Assembly (NCBI RefSeq): GCF_007995095.1 | Contig: NZ_VOPY01000001.1 | Span: forward strand, 1,203,001-1,267,000 | From: Flavisphingopyxis soli | GTDB lineage: Bacteria; Pseudomonadota; Alphaproteobacteria; Sphingomonadales; Sphingomonadaceae | Reading direction: 5' to 3' | DNA: 64,000 nt | In this document: piece by piece, positions 27,715 to 37,387 of the stretch | How the letters are laid out: each line of letters opens with the position of its first letter | Position numbering within the stretch: position 1 is the first letter of the stretch | Program-made: the position numbers and the translations under genes | The notes under the pieces: model-generated | What the model saw: only the letters and a program-made list of their open reading frames with translations | Databases searched by the model: none | Told to the model about the DNA's origin: nothing

Positions 27715-29174
27715 CAGACGAGATGCTCGCCGAGCAATTGCAGCTGATCCGAATCGCTGCCCTTGGCATGATCGGTCAGCGGGGTTGGATAATCGCCACT
27801 GAAACAGGCATCGCAATATTGCGGCACCTTATCGTCGCGAGCGGCCTCGCCCAGCGCACGGTACAATCCGTCGATGCTGACGAAGGCGAGGCTGTCGGCG
27901 CCGATATGCGCACACATCTGGTCGACGTCCTTCGATGAGGCGAGCAGGTTTTCGCGCCGCGGCGTGTCGACGCCGTAAAAGCAGCTGTTGCGTGTCGGCG
28001 GACTGGCGATCCGCATGTGCACCTCGGTCGCGCCGGCGTCGCGCATCATCTGCACGATCTTCATGCTGGTCGTGCCGCGGACGATTGAATCGTCGATCAG
28101 GATGACGCTCTTGCCTTCGATCAGCGCCTTGTTGGCGTTGTGCTTGAGCTTGACGCCGAGATGGCGAACCTTGTCGCTCGGCTGGATGAAGGTCCGGCCG
28201 ACATAATGCGAACGGATGATGCCCAGTTCGAACGGGATGCCCGATTCCTGGGCATAGCCAATCGCCGCGGGTACGCCGCTGTCGGGCACCGGAATGACAA
28301 GGTCGGCGGCGATGCCGTTCTCACGCGCGAGTTCAGCCCCTATCGCCTTGCGCACCGAATAAACCGAGGACCCGTCAACGATCGAATCGGGGCGCGAGAA
28401 ATAGACGTGCTCGAAGATGCAGAAACGCGGCGGGGTGGCGGCGAACGGCTTGACCGAGCGGATTTTCCCGTCGCGGACAATGATGATCTCGCCCGGTTCG
28501 ACCGAGCGGATGAACTCGGCGCCGACAACGTCGAGTGCGACCGATTCGGATGCGAAGATGACGGCATCGTCGAGCATGCCCATGACGAGCGGTCGAATGC
28601 CGAGCGGATCGCGCGCCGCGATCATCCCTTCGGACGTCAGGCAGACGAATGAATAGGCGCCCTCGAGCTGTTTGAGCGCATCGATGAAGCGATCGATCAG
28701 CGTCGAATAGAGCGAGGTCGCGACCAGGTGGATAACGGTCTCGGTGTCGCTCGTCGACTGGAAGATCGAACCGCGGCGGACAAGGTCCTTGCGCAGTTTT
28801 TCGGCGTTGGAAATATTGCCGTTGTGGGCGACCGCAAAGCCGCCCGAGGACAGGTCGGCGAACAGAGGCTGGACGTTGCGCAGTGCAGTCTCGCCAGTGG
28901 TCGAATAGCGGACATGGCCGATTGCCGAATGGCCGCGCAGCGCGCGGATGATCTCGTCGCGATCGAAATTGCCCGCGACATGACCCATCGCCCGGTGCGA
29001 ATGAAAATGGTCGCCGTCATAGCTGGTGATGCCGGCGGCTTCCTGCCCGCGATGCTGCAACGCATGAAGGCCAAGGGCGACAACCGCCGAGGCGGTATCG
29101 ACATTGGCAATGCCGAATACGCCGCACTCTTCGCGCAGCTTGTCGTCGTCGAATGGGTCGGTTGTGATCAGCAC
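27714..29174 (-). CDS. purF: Amidophosphoribosyltransferase
   Basis: First committed step of purine synthesis: makes 5-phosphoribosylamine from PRPP and glutamine. 486 residues. The first 16 residues are a propeptide that must be removed so that Cys17 (EECGVFGI) can act as nucleophile. The PRPP-binding loop is VILIDDSIVRGTTSMK. Cysteines spaced over the C-terminal half (NSCFYGVDTP, QMCAHIG, YCDACFSGDYPT) match the [4Fe-4S]-containing, B. subtilis-type enzymes. It diverges from the lipoprotein gene across 151 bp. No recognisable purine riboswitch or operator was seen there. Confidence 0.96.
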   Translation of the reverse strand: MLITTDPFDDDKLREECGVFGIANVDTASAVVALGLHALQHRGQEAAGITSYDGDHFHSHRAMGHVAGNFDRDEIIRALRGHSAIGHVRYSTTGETALRNVQPLFADLSSGGFAVAHNGNISNAEKLRKDLVRRGSIFQSTSDTETVIHLVATSLYSTLIDRFIDALKQLEGAYSFVCLTSEGMIAARDPLGIRPLVMGMLDDAVIFASESVALDVVGAEFIRSVEPGEIIIVRDGKIRSVKPFAATPPRFCIFEHVYFSRPDSIVDGSSVYSVRKAIGAELARENGIAADLVIPVPDSGVPAAIGYAQESGIPFELGIIRSHYVGRTFIQPSDKVRHLGVKLKHNANKALIEGKSVILIDDSIVRGTTSMKIVQMMRDAGATEVHMRIASPPTRNSCFYGVDTPRRENLLASSKDVDQMCAHIGADSLAFVSIDGLYRALGEAARDDKVPQYCDACFSGDYPTPLTDHAKGSDSDQLQLLGEHLV

Positions 29175-29325
29175 GGGCGGCCTTCTGGCTGGGGTCGATC
29201 AACGGCGGCGAAGCGGACTTCGCCCTTGCGGGCCATATAGGGATGGTGCCCCAATATGTCTGCCCCCAATCTACCTTTTCTGTTGCCGCTTGGTGCGCGG
29301 CGTGGAGATGCGATAGGAAGCCCGC

Positions 29326-29886
29326 ATGACAGCCCTTTGCCGAAACACCCTCTGGCCCTGCGCTGCGCTGATACTTGCGCTCGCGCTCGTTGGTTGCCGT
29401 GACGGCGAGGCACCGATGTCGCGGCCAAGCGAATCGTCGCTCGAAACCGCGGCGCGCGACGCGGGCGTGATCGCCGACAGCGATGCTCTCAATCCGGTCG
29501 GTTCTTACGCAAGGCGCCATGAAAACGGTCTGCACGAACTGTGTATCGCGCCCGGTCCCGCAGCGAACGACTATGTTTTCGGTATGATCGCCGACCTTGG
29601 CACAGGGCTTTCGTGCCAAGGCAGAGGGCGGGTTTCGGAGAGCGCGGACACGCTTCGCTTTGTCTTCGACGGCGTTCCCAATTGCGCCATCGACGCACAT
29701 TATGACGGCGAAGGAATCCGGCTGTCGGGCAAGGTCCCGCCGCAGTGCGCCGCGCTATGTTCGGCGCGCGCTACCTTTGCCGGACTATCGGTCCTGCGAT
29801 CAGGCTGGTCGCGCCAGGACGCGCGGCGCGTGCGCGCACGCCACGCCGCCAAGGGTGTCGCTGAAGGCGAACTGCTCTGTGGTTGA
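29326..29886 (+). CDS. Small lipoprotein of unknown function
   Basis: 186 residues. N-terminal signal LWPCAALILALALVGC with a lipobox and Cys24, so a lipoprotein is predicted. The mature part has six further cysteines (for example HELCIAPG, GLSCQGRG, PNCAID, PPQCAALCSARA), enough for several disulfides, and a basic C-terminus (RQDARRVRARHAAK). I do not recognise the family; a periplasmic or outer-membrane protein is likely. It precedes the MerR promoter region by a few bases, in the same direction, but is probably not co-transcribed because that promoter overlaps its end. Confidence 0.7.
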   Translation: MTALCRNTLWPCAALILALALVGCRDGEAPMSRPSESSLETAARDAGVIADSDALNPVGSYARRHENGLHELCIAPGPAANDYVFGMIADLGTGLSCQGRGRVSESADTLRFVFDGVPNCAIDAHYDGEGIRLSGKVPPQCAALCSARATFAGLSVLRSGWSRQDARRVRARHAAKGVAEGELLCG

Positions 29887-29887
29887 C

Positions 29888-29924
29888 TTGACGTTCACGT
29901 AAACGGCATGTAGAAATCTTGCCC
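29888..29924 (+). promoter_or_regulatory. Predicted promoter and MerR operator just upstream of the merR-type gene
   Basis: TTGACG at 29888-29893 and TAGAAA at 29911-29916 are 17 bases apart. Between them, 29889-29908 is an imperfect dyad centred on ACGT with arms CGTT and AACG (8 of 10 pairs match), like operators of MerR-type regulators of branched-chain and acyl-CoA catabolism. The expected transcription start lies within a few bases of the ATG at 29925 and there is no Shine-Dalgarno, so the message may be leaderless. Confidence 0.5.
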
Positions 29925-30395
29925 ATGACGAGTTCTCACGGCCATGCGCATCTCGACACGCCCGACGTCCATGGCCGCCAAACCTATTCGATCGGCGACT
30001 TGTCGAGCGAATTCGACGTCACCGGTCGCGCGCTGCGGTTTTATGAAGACGAGGGCCTGATCGCGCCGACGCGCAAGGGGCTGACGCGCGTCTATTCGAA
30101 GCGCGATCGCGCACGGCTTGCGTGGATATTGCGTGCCAAGCGCGTCGGATTCAGCCTGGCCGATATCAAGGAGATGATCGATCTCTACGATGTCGGCGAT
30201 GGCCGCGCGGTCCAGCGCCGTGTAACAATCGAGAAATGCCAGGCGCGGATCGACCTGCTGAAAGGTCAGCGCGAGGATATCGACAGCGCGATCGACGAAC
30301 TCAAACTGTTTGTCGAAATGGTCAAGAAAGCCGATCGCGGGGAAATGCCGCCTACCAGCATCAAGCGCCGCAAAAGCGCATCGAAAGGAAGTTAA
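29925..30395 (+). CDS. MerR-family transcriptional regulator
   Basis: 156 residues. The winged helix starts at [20 protein letters not shown] and continues [41 protein letters not shown] leads into a dimerisation coiled coil (about residues 90-140, [20 protein letters not shown]). No cysteine-rich metal-binding loop is present, so it is not a metal sensor; the nearest named relatives are the LiuR/AcuR type that control fatty-acid and branched-chain amino acid catabolism. It is coupled to the acyl-CoA dehydrogenase by a one-base overlap (TAATG). I used the ATG at 29925 rather than a TTG two codons upstream. Autoregulation through the operator in its own promoter is plausible. Confidence 0.9.
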   Translation: MTSSHGHAHLDTPDVHGRQTYSIGDLSSEFDVTGRALRFYEDEGLIAPTRKGLTRVYSKRDRARLAWILRAKRVGFSLADIKEMIDLYDVGDGRAVQRRVTIEKCQARIDLLKGQREDIDSAIDELKLFVEMVKKADRGEMPPTSIKRRKSASKGS

Positions 30396-32203
30396 TGCCC
30401 AGCTATTCCGCGCCCGTCAAAGATACGCGCTTCATCCTCAACGATGTTATCGGCATCGATCGTTTCGCCAATCTGCCGGGGTTCGAGAACGCGAGCGGTG
30501 ACATGATCGACGCCATTCTGGGTGAAGGCGCCAAGTTTGTCGAAGAGGTGCTCTTTCCGCTCAACCAGCTTGGCGACCTGCAGGGTTGCAAGCGCCACGA
30601 CGATGGCAGCGTGACGACGCCTGAGGGCTTCAAGGCGGCATATGACAAGTATCGCGAAGCAGGCTGGGGCACGCTGTCGGCGCCCGAGGAATTTGGCGGA
30701 CAAGGCATGCCGCATGTCCTGGCAATGGCGTTCGAGGAATATATGACGAGCGCGAACATGGCGTTCGCCATGTATCCCGGCCTGACGCACGGCGCGGTCT
30801 CCGCGATCCTCGCCAAGGGTTCGCAGGGGCTGAAGGAAAAGTTCACGCCCAAGATGATCTCCGGCGAATGGGGCGGGACGATGAACCTCACCGAGCCGCA
30901 ATGCGGCACCGATCTCGGCCTGATCCGTACCAAGGCAGAGCCGCAGGGCGACGGCAGCTACAAGATCACCGGCACGAAGATCTTCATATCGTCGGGCGAG
31001 CATGACCTCACCGACAACATCATCCACCTCGTCCTTGCCAAGACCCCCGACGCGCCCGACAGCGTCAAGGGGATTAGCCTGTTCATCGTGCCCAAGTTCA
31101 TGGTCGGCGATGACGGATCGCTTGGCGAGCGAAACGCCGCTTCGTGCGGATCGATCGAGCACAAGATGGGCATCCACGCCAATTCGACCTGCGTGATGAA
31201 CTATGACGGCGCGACGGGCTATATGGTCGGCGAGGAGAACAAGGGTCTCGCCGCGATGTTCGTGATGATGAACGCGGCGCGGCTTGGCGTCGGCCTGCAA
31301 GGACTCGGCATTGCCGAGGTCGCCTATCAGAATGCGGTCGCCTATGCCGGCGATCGCCGTCAGGGGCGCGCGCTGACCGGGCCGCAGGATCCCGAGGCAA
31401 AGGCCGACCACCTGTTCGTCCATCCCGACGTCCGCCGCATGCTGATGGAAGGCAAGGCGGTGATCGAGGGACTGCGCGCACTGATTATCTGGGGCGCGCT
31501 CCAGGTCGATCTGAGCCACAAGGCCGAAGACGAGGGTGACCGCCAGATGGCCGACGACCTGATCAGCCTGTTGACCCCGGTGATCAAGGGCTATGGCACC
31601 GACAAGGGCTATGACATCGCGACCAACGCGCAGCAGGTCTTCGGTGGCCATGGCTACATCGCCGAATGGGGCATGGAGCAATATGTTCGCGATGCCCGGA
31701 TCGCGATGATCTATGAAGGCACCAACGGCATCCAGGCGATGGACCTTGTCGGTCGCAAGCTGGCGCAGAATGGTGGCCGTGCGGTCCAGGCATTTTTCAA
31801 GCTGGTCGACGACGAGATCGCCGAGGCGAAGAAGGACGAGGCGCTCACTGCTTTTGCCGATGCACTCGACAAGGCCAATGGCCAGCTCAAGGCGGCGACG
31901 ATGTGGTTCATGCAGAACGGCATGCAGAACCCCAACAATGTCGGTGCAGGCGCGCACAGCTACATGCACATCATGGGGATCGTCGCGCTCGGCCTGATGT
32001 GGCTCCGCATGGCGACGGTGGCACAGGCGAAGCTGGCCGAAGGCGCCGAGGATGCGGCGTTCTATGAAACCAAGCTCGCCACCGCGCGCTATTTTGCCGA
32101 GCGGATCATGCCCGATGCCGGCGCCTTGCGCCGCAAGATCGAAGGCGGCAGCGATGCGGTAATGGCGCTGAGTCCGGAGCAGTTCGCGTCGGCCTATGCC
32201 TGA
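30395..32203 (+). CDS. Acyl-CoA dehydrogenase (long form)
   Basis: FAD enzyme that oxidises acyl-CoA to trans-2-enoyl-CoA and passes electrons to ETF. 602 residues, longer than typical 380-residue ACADs because of an N-terminal extension (PSYSAPVKDTRFILNDVIGI) and a C-terminal domain, the layout of FadE5-like proteins of proteobacteria. FAD and substrate motifs include TEPQCGTDLGLIRTKA and TKIFISSGEHDL; the conserved catalytic region is IYEGTNGIQAMDLVGRK, with Glu in YEG. AAAGGAAG lies just upstream of the start at 30395. Substrate chain length is not readable. Likely under control of the coupled MerR protein. Confidence 0.94.
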   Translation: MPSYSAPVKDTRFILNDVIGIDRFANLPGFENASGDMIDAILGEGAKFVEEVLFPLNQLGDLQGCKRHDDGSVTTPEGFKAAYDKYREAGWGTLSAPEEFGGQGMPHVLAMAFEEYMTSANMAFAMYPGLTHGAVSAILAKGSQGLKEKFTPKMISGEWGGTMNLTEPQCGTDLGLIRTKAEPQGDGSYKITGTKIFISSGEHDLTDNIIHLVLAKTPDAPDSVKGISLFIVPKFMVGDDGSLGERNAASCGSIEHKMGIHANSTCVMNYDGATGYMVGEENKGLAAMFVMMNAARLGVGLQGLGIAEVAYQNAVAYAGDRRQGRALTGPQDPEAKADHLFVHPDVRRMLMEGKAVIEGLRALIIWGALQVDLSHKAEDEGDRQMADDLISLLTPVIKGYGTDKGYDIATNAQQVFGGHGYIAEWGMEQYVRDARIAMIYEGTNGIQAMDLVGRKLAQNGGRAVQAFFKLVDDEIAEAKKDEALTAFADALDKANGQLKAATMWFMQNGMQNPNNVGAGAHSYMHIMGIVALGLMWLRMATVAQAKLAEGAEDAAFYETKLATARYFAERIMPDAGALRRKIEGGSDAVMALSPEQFASAYA

Positions 32204-32268
32204 TGCCAAGTGCGGAAGGCGGGAAAACCATTCTCGCCAAGCCTCTAGCTAGCTGCTAGCCGCGCGGG

Positions 32269-33774
32269 ATGGCCGTCACTGCATCTGTTCGCCCGTCGTC
32301 CCGTGCGCTTGCCCAACCTGGCAGCAATAGCTGGAAAGTGGCCCGCGCCGACAAGGTCGCGGTGATCGTCGATGCGTGCGATTATTTCCGTATCTTGCGC
32401 AAGGCGATGCTTGCTGCGGAAAAACGGATCATGATCGTCGGCTGGGATTTCGACACGCGAATCGATCTCGATCCCGACGACGACGAGAGCATGGATCTGG
32501 GGCATTTCATGCTCCAACTCGCCAAGCAGCGGCCCGATCTTGAGATCCGCATCCTCAAATGGGATTTCGGTGCGTGGAAGTCGCTATTGCGCGGATCGCA
32601 TTTGTGGATGCTGTTTCGCTGGGCGATCACCAAGCCGATCCGGTTCAAGTTCGATGCCAAGCATCCGCCTGGGTGCAGCCATCACCAGAAGATCGTCGTG
32701 ATCGACAATTGCCTCGCAGTATGCGGAGGGATCGACATGACCAGCGACCGCTGGGACACCCGCGATCACGAAGACGACGATCCGCGCCGTGTCGAGCCCA
32801 GCGGCAAGGCCTATGAGCCTTGGCACGATGCCACGACATTGCTCAATGGCGAGGCGGCGGAGGCGCTCGACGAACTCTGCCGCGAACGTTGGAAAGTCGC
32901 GACGGGCGAGACGATGCATGCGGTCACCGGTCGCAGTGACTGCTGGGTTGACGAAGTCGAGCCGCACTTTCGCGATGCCGATGTGGCAGTCGCGCGGACG
33001 CGTGCGGCGTATGAGGACCAGGTCGAGATCCGCGAAATCGAGCAACTCTATCTCGACATGATCTGCTCGGCCGAGCGCTTCGTCTACGCCGAAAACCAGT
33101 ATTTCACATCGCCCAAGATCGCTGCGGCGGTCGTGGCGCGGCTCGAGCAAAAACCCGATCTCGAGATCGTCATGGTTCAACCGCTGACCGCCGATGGCTG
33201 GATCGAGCAGGTTGCAATGGACGGAACGCGCGTGCGGCTGTGCAGGATGATCGGCAAGAGCGACCCAGACGATCGTTTTCGCATTTTTTATCCGCTGACC
33301 AAGGGCGGCACAGCGATCTATGTCCATGCCAAGGTGATGATCGTCGACGATCGCGTCCTGCGGATTGGCTCGTCGAACATGAATAACCGATCGCTTGGCC
33401 TCGACAGCGAATGCGATGTCCTGATCGAGGCGTCGCAGGTCGATGACGAAGCGGCTGCACGAGCCGCGATCCGGTCCATCCGTGTCGGCTTGCTGGCCGA
33501 ACATCTGGGCACCGATTGCGACGTAATCGCCGACACCTTGGCCGAGACCGACTCGATGCGGGCGACGATTGCGCGCTTTGCCGATGAAGGGCGATGTCTC
33601 AAGCCGATTACGATGGACGAGCCCGAAGGATTCGAAAAGTTCGTCGCCGATCGCGAGATGCTCGATCCCGAATCCGCCGACGAGATGTTCGAACCGCTCG
33701 CCAGACGCGGGCTGGTCAAGTCGTTCTGGGTCAATTTGCGCCATCGCCGCAGTCGCGGTCGCAACGTCCGTTAG
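32269..33774 (+). CDS. Phospholipase D-like / cardiolipin synthase-like protein
   Basis: 501 residues with two complete HKD motifs: HHQKIVVIDNCLAVCGGIDM (about residue 140) and HAKVMIVDDRVLRIGSSNMNNR (about residue 355), the two half-sites of the PLD superfamily. No clear membrane helix, so it is not a classical E. coli-type cardiolipin synthase; a phospholipase or phosphatidyltransferase acting at the membrane surface is most likely. The IVGWDFDTRIDL segment near the N-terminus is typical of this proteobacterial group. It overlaps the 3' end of the SleB-type gene on the other strand by four bases. Confidence 0.9.
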   Translation: MAVTASVRPSSRALAQPGSNSWKVARADKVAVIVDACDYFRILRKAMLAAEKRIMIVGWDFDTRIDLDPDDDESMDLGHFMLQLAKQRPDLEIRILKWDFGAWKSLLRGSHLWMLFRWAITKPIRFKFDAKHPPGCSHHQKIVVIDNCLAVCGGIDMTSDRWDTRDHEDDDPRRVEPSGKAYEPWHDATTLLNGEAAEALDELCRERWKVATGETMHAVTGRSDCWVDEVEPHFRDADVAVARTRAAYEDQVEIREIEQLYLDMICSAERFVYAENQYFTSPKIAAAVVARLEQKPDLEIVMVQPLTADGWIEQVAMDGTRVRLCRMIGKSDPDDRFRIFYPLTKGGTAIYVHAKVMIVDDRVLRIGSSNMNNRSLGLDSECDVLIEASQVDDEAAARAAIRSIRVGLLAEHLGTDCDVIADTLAETDSMRATIARFADEGRCLKPITMDEPEGFEKFVADREMLDPESADEMFEPLARRGLVKSFWVNLRHRRSRGRNVR

Positions 33775-34967
33775 GATTTCATGCAGGCGTTCTTGGGAAG
33801 GCTGGGGAATGCGGCGCAATCGAACAGCGCGCGTTCGAAGCCGCTTTTCTTGTCGCGCAAATAGCTGAACGCCATCGATTTGCGCGCGGCCGCGGACAGT
33901 TCGCCATTCGTCGGCACAAGCGTTTTGTCGGTCCAGCCGAACAGCTTGCAATAATCGCGATCGCCGCATTGGGTGAGGGCGAGAGCCTTGAGACTTGCGG
34001 GCGTCGCACTGGCGGGTGCTCCGATGAAGACGGTATTATCGAACACCTTGGCCGTCGTCGCAGGTGCCGCCGCGGCGACCGCCTGATCAAGCGTCTCGAT
34101 CGAATCGAGCGCGGCCAGTGCCGCTCCCGGGTTGTGCGCGGGCGAATAGGCGGCAAGCTTGGCAACCACGGGTTCGTCAGGATTAACGCGCGACCGGAAC
34201 GCCGCTGGCGTGCCCCAGCCGCCTTTCCAGCGGAAGAAGAGATGCGTTTCGACTGCGGCAAGTTTGTCGAGCGTATCGCTCCAGTACGGTACGACCCAGT
34301 CGGTATGGTAATGCGTTGCAAGGCCCACGCGCTTGTCGACTAACCCGCCGAGCTCGAGTTGCGCCATCGCGCGCGCCCGATCCCAGGCGGCGTCGCTGTA
34401 ACGGCGATTGAGCGCTCCATCGCAGGTGAAGGTGAACTGGCACCCAGTCTGCCGATCGCTGCCCTGGAAGACGACCCCGCACACCGTCTTGGGGAATGCG
34501 GGGTGGCGGACGCGATTAAGGACAACTTGACCGACCGCGCGCTGGCCATCGCTATCGTCGCCCGCTTCGTAGATCATCGCGGCGGCAAGGCAGTCACGTG
34601 CACGATCGAGCTGGATATCGTTGCCGGCAAATTTGAACGGCCTGGCAGCGACGATCGGTCCCGCAACAAAGGGAACGCGATCGTTGACCGCGCGCGCATC
34701 GTCCACGGCAATGGGTTTGAGCACTAGTGGTTCGACCGGCGGCGGTGCTTCGGGCGGCGGCGCCAGACTGCGCGATGCCGCTGCTCGCGACTGAGCGTTT
34801 GAAGAATCCGAGGAGAGAGCGGGAGGCGCAAAAGTGCCCAGGAGGAGCGGCAGGATCAACACTGCAGCCGCGATCAGCACACCGATCGCGCTCGCCAGAC
34901 GACGTTCGCCAGACGGCAGCCTGGCAGAACCCACATAGGCGGGTCGGTTGGTGTCGAATTCGATCAT
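33771..34967 (-). CDS. SleB-type cell-wall hydrolase
   Basis: 398 residues. An N-terminal membrane anchor (about residues 28-50, IGVLIAAAVLILPLLLG) followed by a proline-rich linker, then the hydrolase domain with AAMIYEAGDDSDGQRAVGQVVLNRVRHPAFPKTVCGVVFQG and GCQFTFTCDG, the signature of the SleB/Hydrolase_2 family (lytic transglycosylases first known from spore germination, common in alphaproteobacteria). YHTDWVVPYWSDTLDKLAAV follows. The C-terminal 140 residues are of unknown role. It should act on peptidoglycan in the periplasm. It is followed in the same direction by no close gene; cysK lies upstream by 17 bp. Confidence 0.88.
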   Translation of the reverse strand: MIEFDTNRPAYVGSARLPSGERRLASAIGVLIAAAVLILPLLLGTFAPPALSSDSSNAQSRAAASRSLAPPPEAPPPVEPLVLKPIAVDDARAVNDRVPFVAGPIVAARPFKFAGNDIQLDRARDCLAAAMIYEAGDDSDGQRAVGQVVLNRVRHPAFPKTVCGVVFQGSDRQTGCQFTFTCDGALNRRYSDAAWDRARAMAQLELGGLVDKRVGLATHYHTDWVVPYWSDTLDKLAAVETHLFFRWKGGWGTPAAFRSRVNPDEPVVAKLAAYSPAHNPGAALAALDSIETLDQAVAAAAPATTAKVFDNTVFIGAPASATPASLKALALTQCGDRDYCKLFGWTDKTLVPTNGELSAAARKSMAFSYLRDKKSGFERALFDCAAFPSLPKNACMKS

Positions 34968-34984
34968 GGAGCCGCTTTAGCGGA

Positions 34985-35905
34985 TCATTCCTCTGGGAGG
35001 AAATCGGGCACCGACAAATAGCGTTCGCCGGTGTCGTAGTTGAATCCCAGAATACGTTTATTGGGACCGGTCTCAGCGATTTTCTTCGCTATAGCTGCCA
35101 AGGTTGCGCCCGACGAGATGCCCACCAGCATGCCCTCTTCGGCGGCGGAGCGGCGCGCCATGTCCTTGGCGCTGGCAGCATCGACCTGAATCGCACCGTC
35201 GATGGCATCGGTATGGAGATTGCCCGGGATGAATCCGGCGCCGATCCCCTGGATAGCGTGCGGGCCCGGATCGCCGCCCGAAATGACCGGCGACGCGTCT
35301 GGCTCGACGGCGAACACCTGAAGATCGGGCCAGTGTTTCTTGAGCGCCTCGGCACAGCCGGTAATATGGCCGCCAGTGCCAACTCCGGTGATCAATATGT
35401 CGATTGGAGTGTCCTTGAAATCGGCGAGGATTTCCTGCGCGGTTGTGCGCGCATGGACCGAGACGTTGGCGGGATTTTCGAACTGCTGCGGCATCCAGGC
35501 GCCGTCGGTCGCGGCGACCAGCTGGGTCGCGCGTTCGATTGCGCCCTTCATGCCCTTTTCCTTGGGCGTCAGGTCGAAGGTCGCGCCGTACGCGAGCATC
35601 AGGCGACGCCGCTCGATCGACATGCTCTCTGGCATGACGAGAACGATTTTGTAGCCTTTGACCGCGGCAACCATCGCGAGGCCGACGCCGGTATTCCCGC
35701 TGGTCGGTTCTATGATCGTCCCGCCGGGCTTGAGCGAGCCGTCGGCCTCGGCCGCTTCGACCATCGCCAACGCGATGCGATCCTTGATCGACCCACCGGG
35801 GTTTGAACGTTCCGACTTGATCCAAACCTCGGCATCGCCGAACAGTCGCTGGATACGGACATGCGGCGTGTTGCCGATCGTTTCGAGAATGTTCGCTGCT
35901 TTCAT
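34985..35905 (-). CDS. cysK: Cysteine synthase A
   Basis: O-acetylserine sulfhydrylase, PLP-dependent, final step of cysteine synthesis. 306 residues. The PLP lysine lies in [18 protein letters not shown] (about residue 43), the phosphate and substrate loops are [13 protein letters not shown] and [15 protein letters not shown], and [10 protein letters not shown] is typical of CysK. The start (35905) overlaps the stop of the MFS gene (35902) by four bases, so both are on one message with the transporter first. Confidence 0.95.
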   Translation of the reverse strand: MKAANILETIGNTPHVRIQRLFGDAEVWIKSERSNPGGSIKDRIALAMVEAAEADGSLKPGGTIIEPTSGNTGVGLAMVAAVKGYKIVLVMPESMSIERRRLMLAYGATFDLTPKEKGMKGAIERATQLVAATDGAWMPQQFENPANVSVHARTTAQEILADFKDTPIDILITGVGTGGHITGCAEALKKHWPDLQVFAVEPDASPVISGGDPGPHAIQGIGAGFIPGNLHTDAIDGAIQVDAASAKDMARRSAAEEGMLVGISSGATLAAIAKKIAETGPNKRILGFNYDTGERYLSVPDFLPEE

Positions 35906-37209
35906 GGCGGGCCTTCCTTGACTGTCGGTTCATCGTCCATGTCGGGAGGGTCGAACGATTTCGCAAGCCTGAGCTCGGGAAAGAGCCGCGCCCAGGCGAT
36001 CGTGATGACGATCGCCCCAATGCCCCCGGCGACGACCGCGGCGACCGGGCCGAGGAGCGATGCGAGCAATCCGCTCTCGGTTTCGCCGAGCTCGTTCGAC
36101 GCTGATATCGTCAGCAGCGAGACCGAACTGACGCGTCCGCGCATCGCGTCGGGGGTGTGAAGCTGGATCAGCGACTGGCGAACGTAGACGCTGACCATGT
36201 CGGCTCCGCCGGCGACGACGAGCGCCGCAACGCTGAGCCAGAGGTATTGCGACAGGCCAAATACGATAATCGCGCTGCCGAATATGAAGACCGCAGCGAG
36301 CATCTTGACCCCGACATTGCGGTGCATCGGCCGGATCGAAAACCAGATCGCGGTAACCGCAGCGCCCGCGCCCATCGACGAGGCGAGAATGCCGAGACCG
36401 GCAGCGCCGACGTGCAATATGTCGCGTGCAAAAACGGGCAGCAACGCGGTGGCACCGGCGAGCATGACGGCGAACAGGTCGAGCGTAATCGTCGCCAGCA
36501 CGAGGCGGTTCTTGCGGACATAGCTCAACCCGTCGATCATCTGCTGAAGCGGTTTGCGATCACGTAGCATCGCAGGTTGGGCGACCGGACGGATCGATAT
36601 CACCCCGACCAGCGCGATGAGGAACAGCGTGGTGCATAAGCCATAGGCGGCATCGGGATGGATCGCATACATTGCGCCGCCAATGCTCGGTCCGGCGATC
36701 ATACCCGCCTGCCAGGCGATGGACGACACTGCGATTGCGGTGGGGAGGACTTTGCGGGGGACCAGATTGGGTGCCAGCGCACTGAAAGCAGGGCCTGAAA
36801 ATGCGCGCGCGATGCCGAGGAAGAAAGCGACCCCGAACAGCGCGACGAGGCCGAGATCGCCCCGCCATGTCAGCAGTCCGAGGACGCTCGCGCAGCAAAG
36901 CTGGATGAAAATCGTCACTTGGCCGATCCTTCGGCGGTCGAAGCGGTCGGCGACCCAGCCGGTTACCGGCGTCAGGAAGAATAACGGGACGAACTGGACG
37001 AGCCCGATCATGCCGAGCAGGAAAGCGCTTTCACGAACCGACATTTCGGCGCGCGCAATTCCGTAAACCTGCCAGCCGATGATCAGGACGAGCGCCGACT
37101 GCGCAAGTGTGCCCGCCAGCCGCGCGACCCAGTAACGCCGAAAGTTGGCGATCCGGAATGGATGGCGGTCGAGGTCGGGGACGTCCGACGGGGCGGAGAG
37201 TGAGGGCAT
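35902..37209 (-). CDS. Major facilitator superfamily exporter (EntS/MFS_3 type)
   Basis: 435 residues with twelve predicted membrane segments. The N-terminus [34 protein letters not shown] and the loop [17 protein letters not shown] (the MFS motif A-like turn between helices 2 and 3) are typical of the EntS-like subfamily, which exports small molecules. The substrate is unknown. Coupling to cysK by a four-base overlap might mean a role in export of cysteine-related metabolites, but this is conjecture. Its promoter should lie in the 178 bp shared with the divergent L,D-transpeptidase gene. Confidence 0.9.
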   Translation of the reverse strand: MPSLSAPSDVPDLDRHPFRIANFRRYWVARLAGTLAQSALVLIIGWQVYGIARAEMSVRESAFLLGMIGLVQFVPLFFLTPVTGWVADRFDRRRIGQVTIFIQLCCASVLGLLTWRGDLGLVALFGVAFFLGIARAFSGPAFSALAPNLVPRKVLPTAIAVSSIAWQAGMIAGPSIGGAMYAIHPDAAYGLCTTLFLIALVGVISIRPVAQPAMLRDRKPLQQMIDGLSYVRKNRLVLATITLDLFAVMLAGATALLPVFARDILHVGAAGLGILASSMGAGAAVTAIWFSIRPMHRNVGVKMLAAVFIFGSAIIVFGLSQYLWLSVAALVVAGGADMVSVYVRQSLIQLHTPDAMRGRVSSVSLLTISASNELGETESGLLASLLGPVAAVVAGGIGAIVITIAWARLFPELRLAKSFDPPDMDDEPTVKEGPP

Positions 37210-37387
37210 TGCCGCGCTGTATAAGGCGACATTGGCGAGGCCAACCGAAATTACCGACGGCCGCCCAAGGGATGTTTACCTTCGCTGCTAGTCGCGTCTC
37301 CAATCGGGACGGCATCGCCAAGCAGTTGGCCAAGCGCGTGCGGATTGGCTAACAAGAGTTTAACGCGCACCAACGAGGACAGTCATA

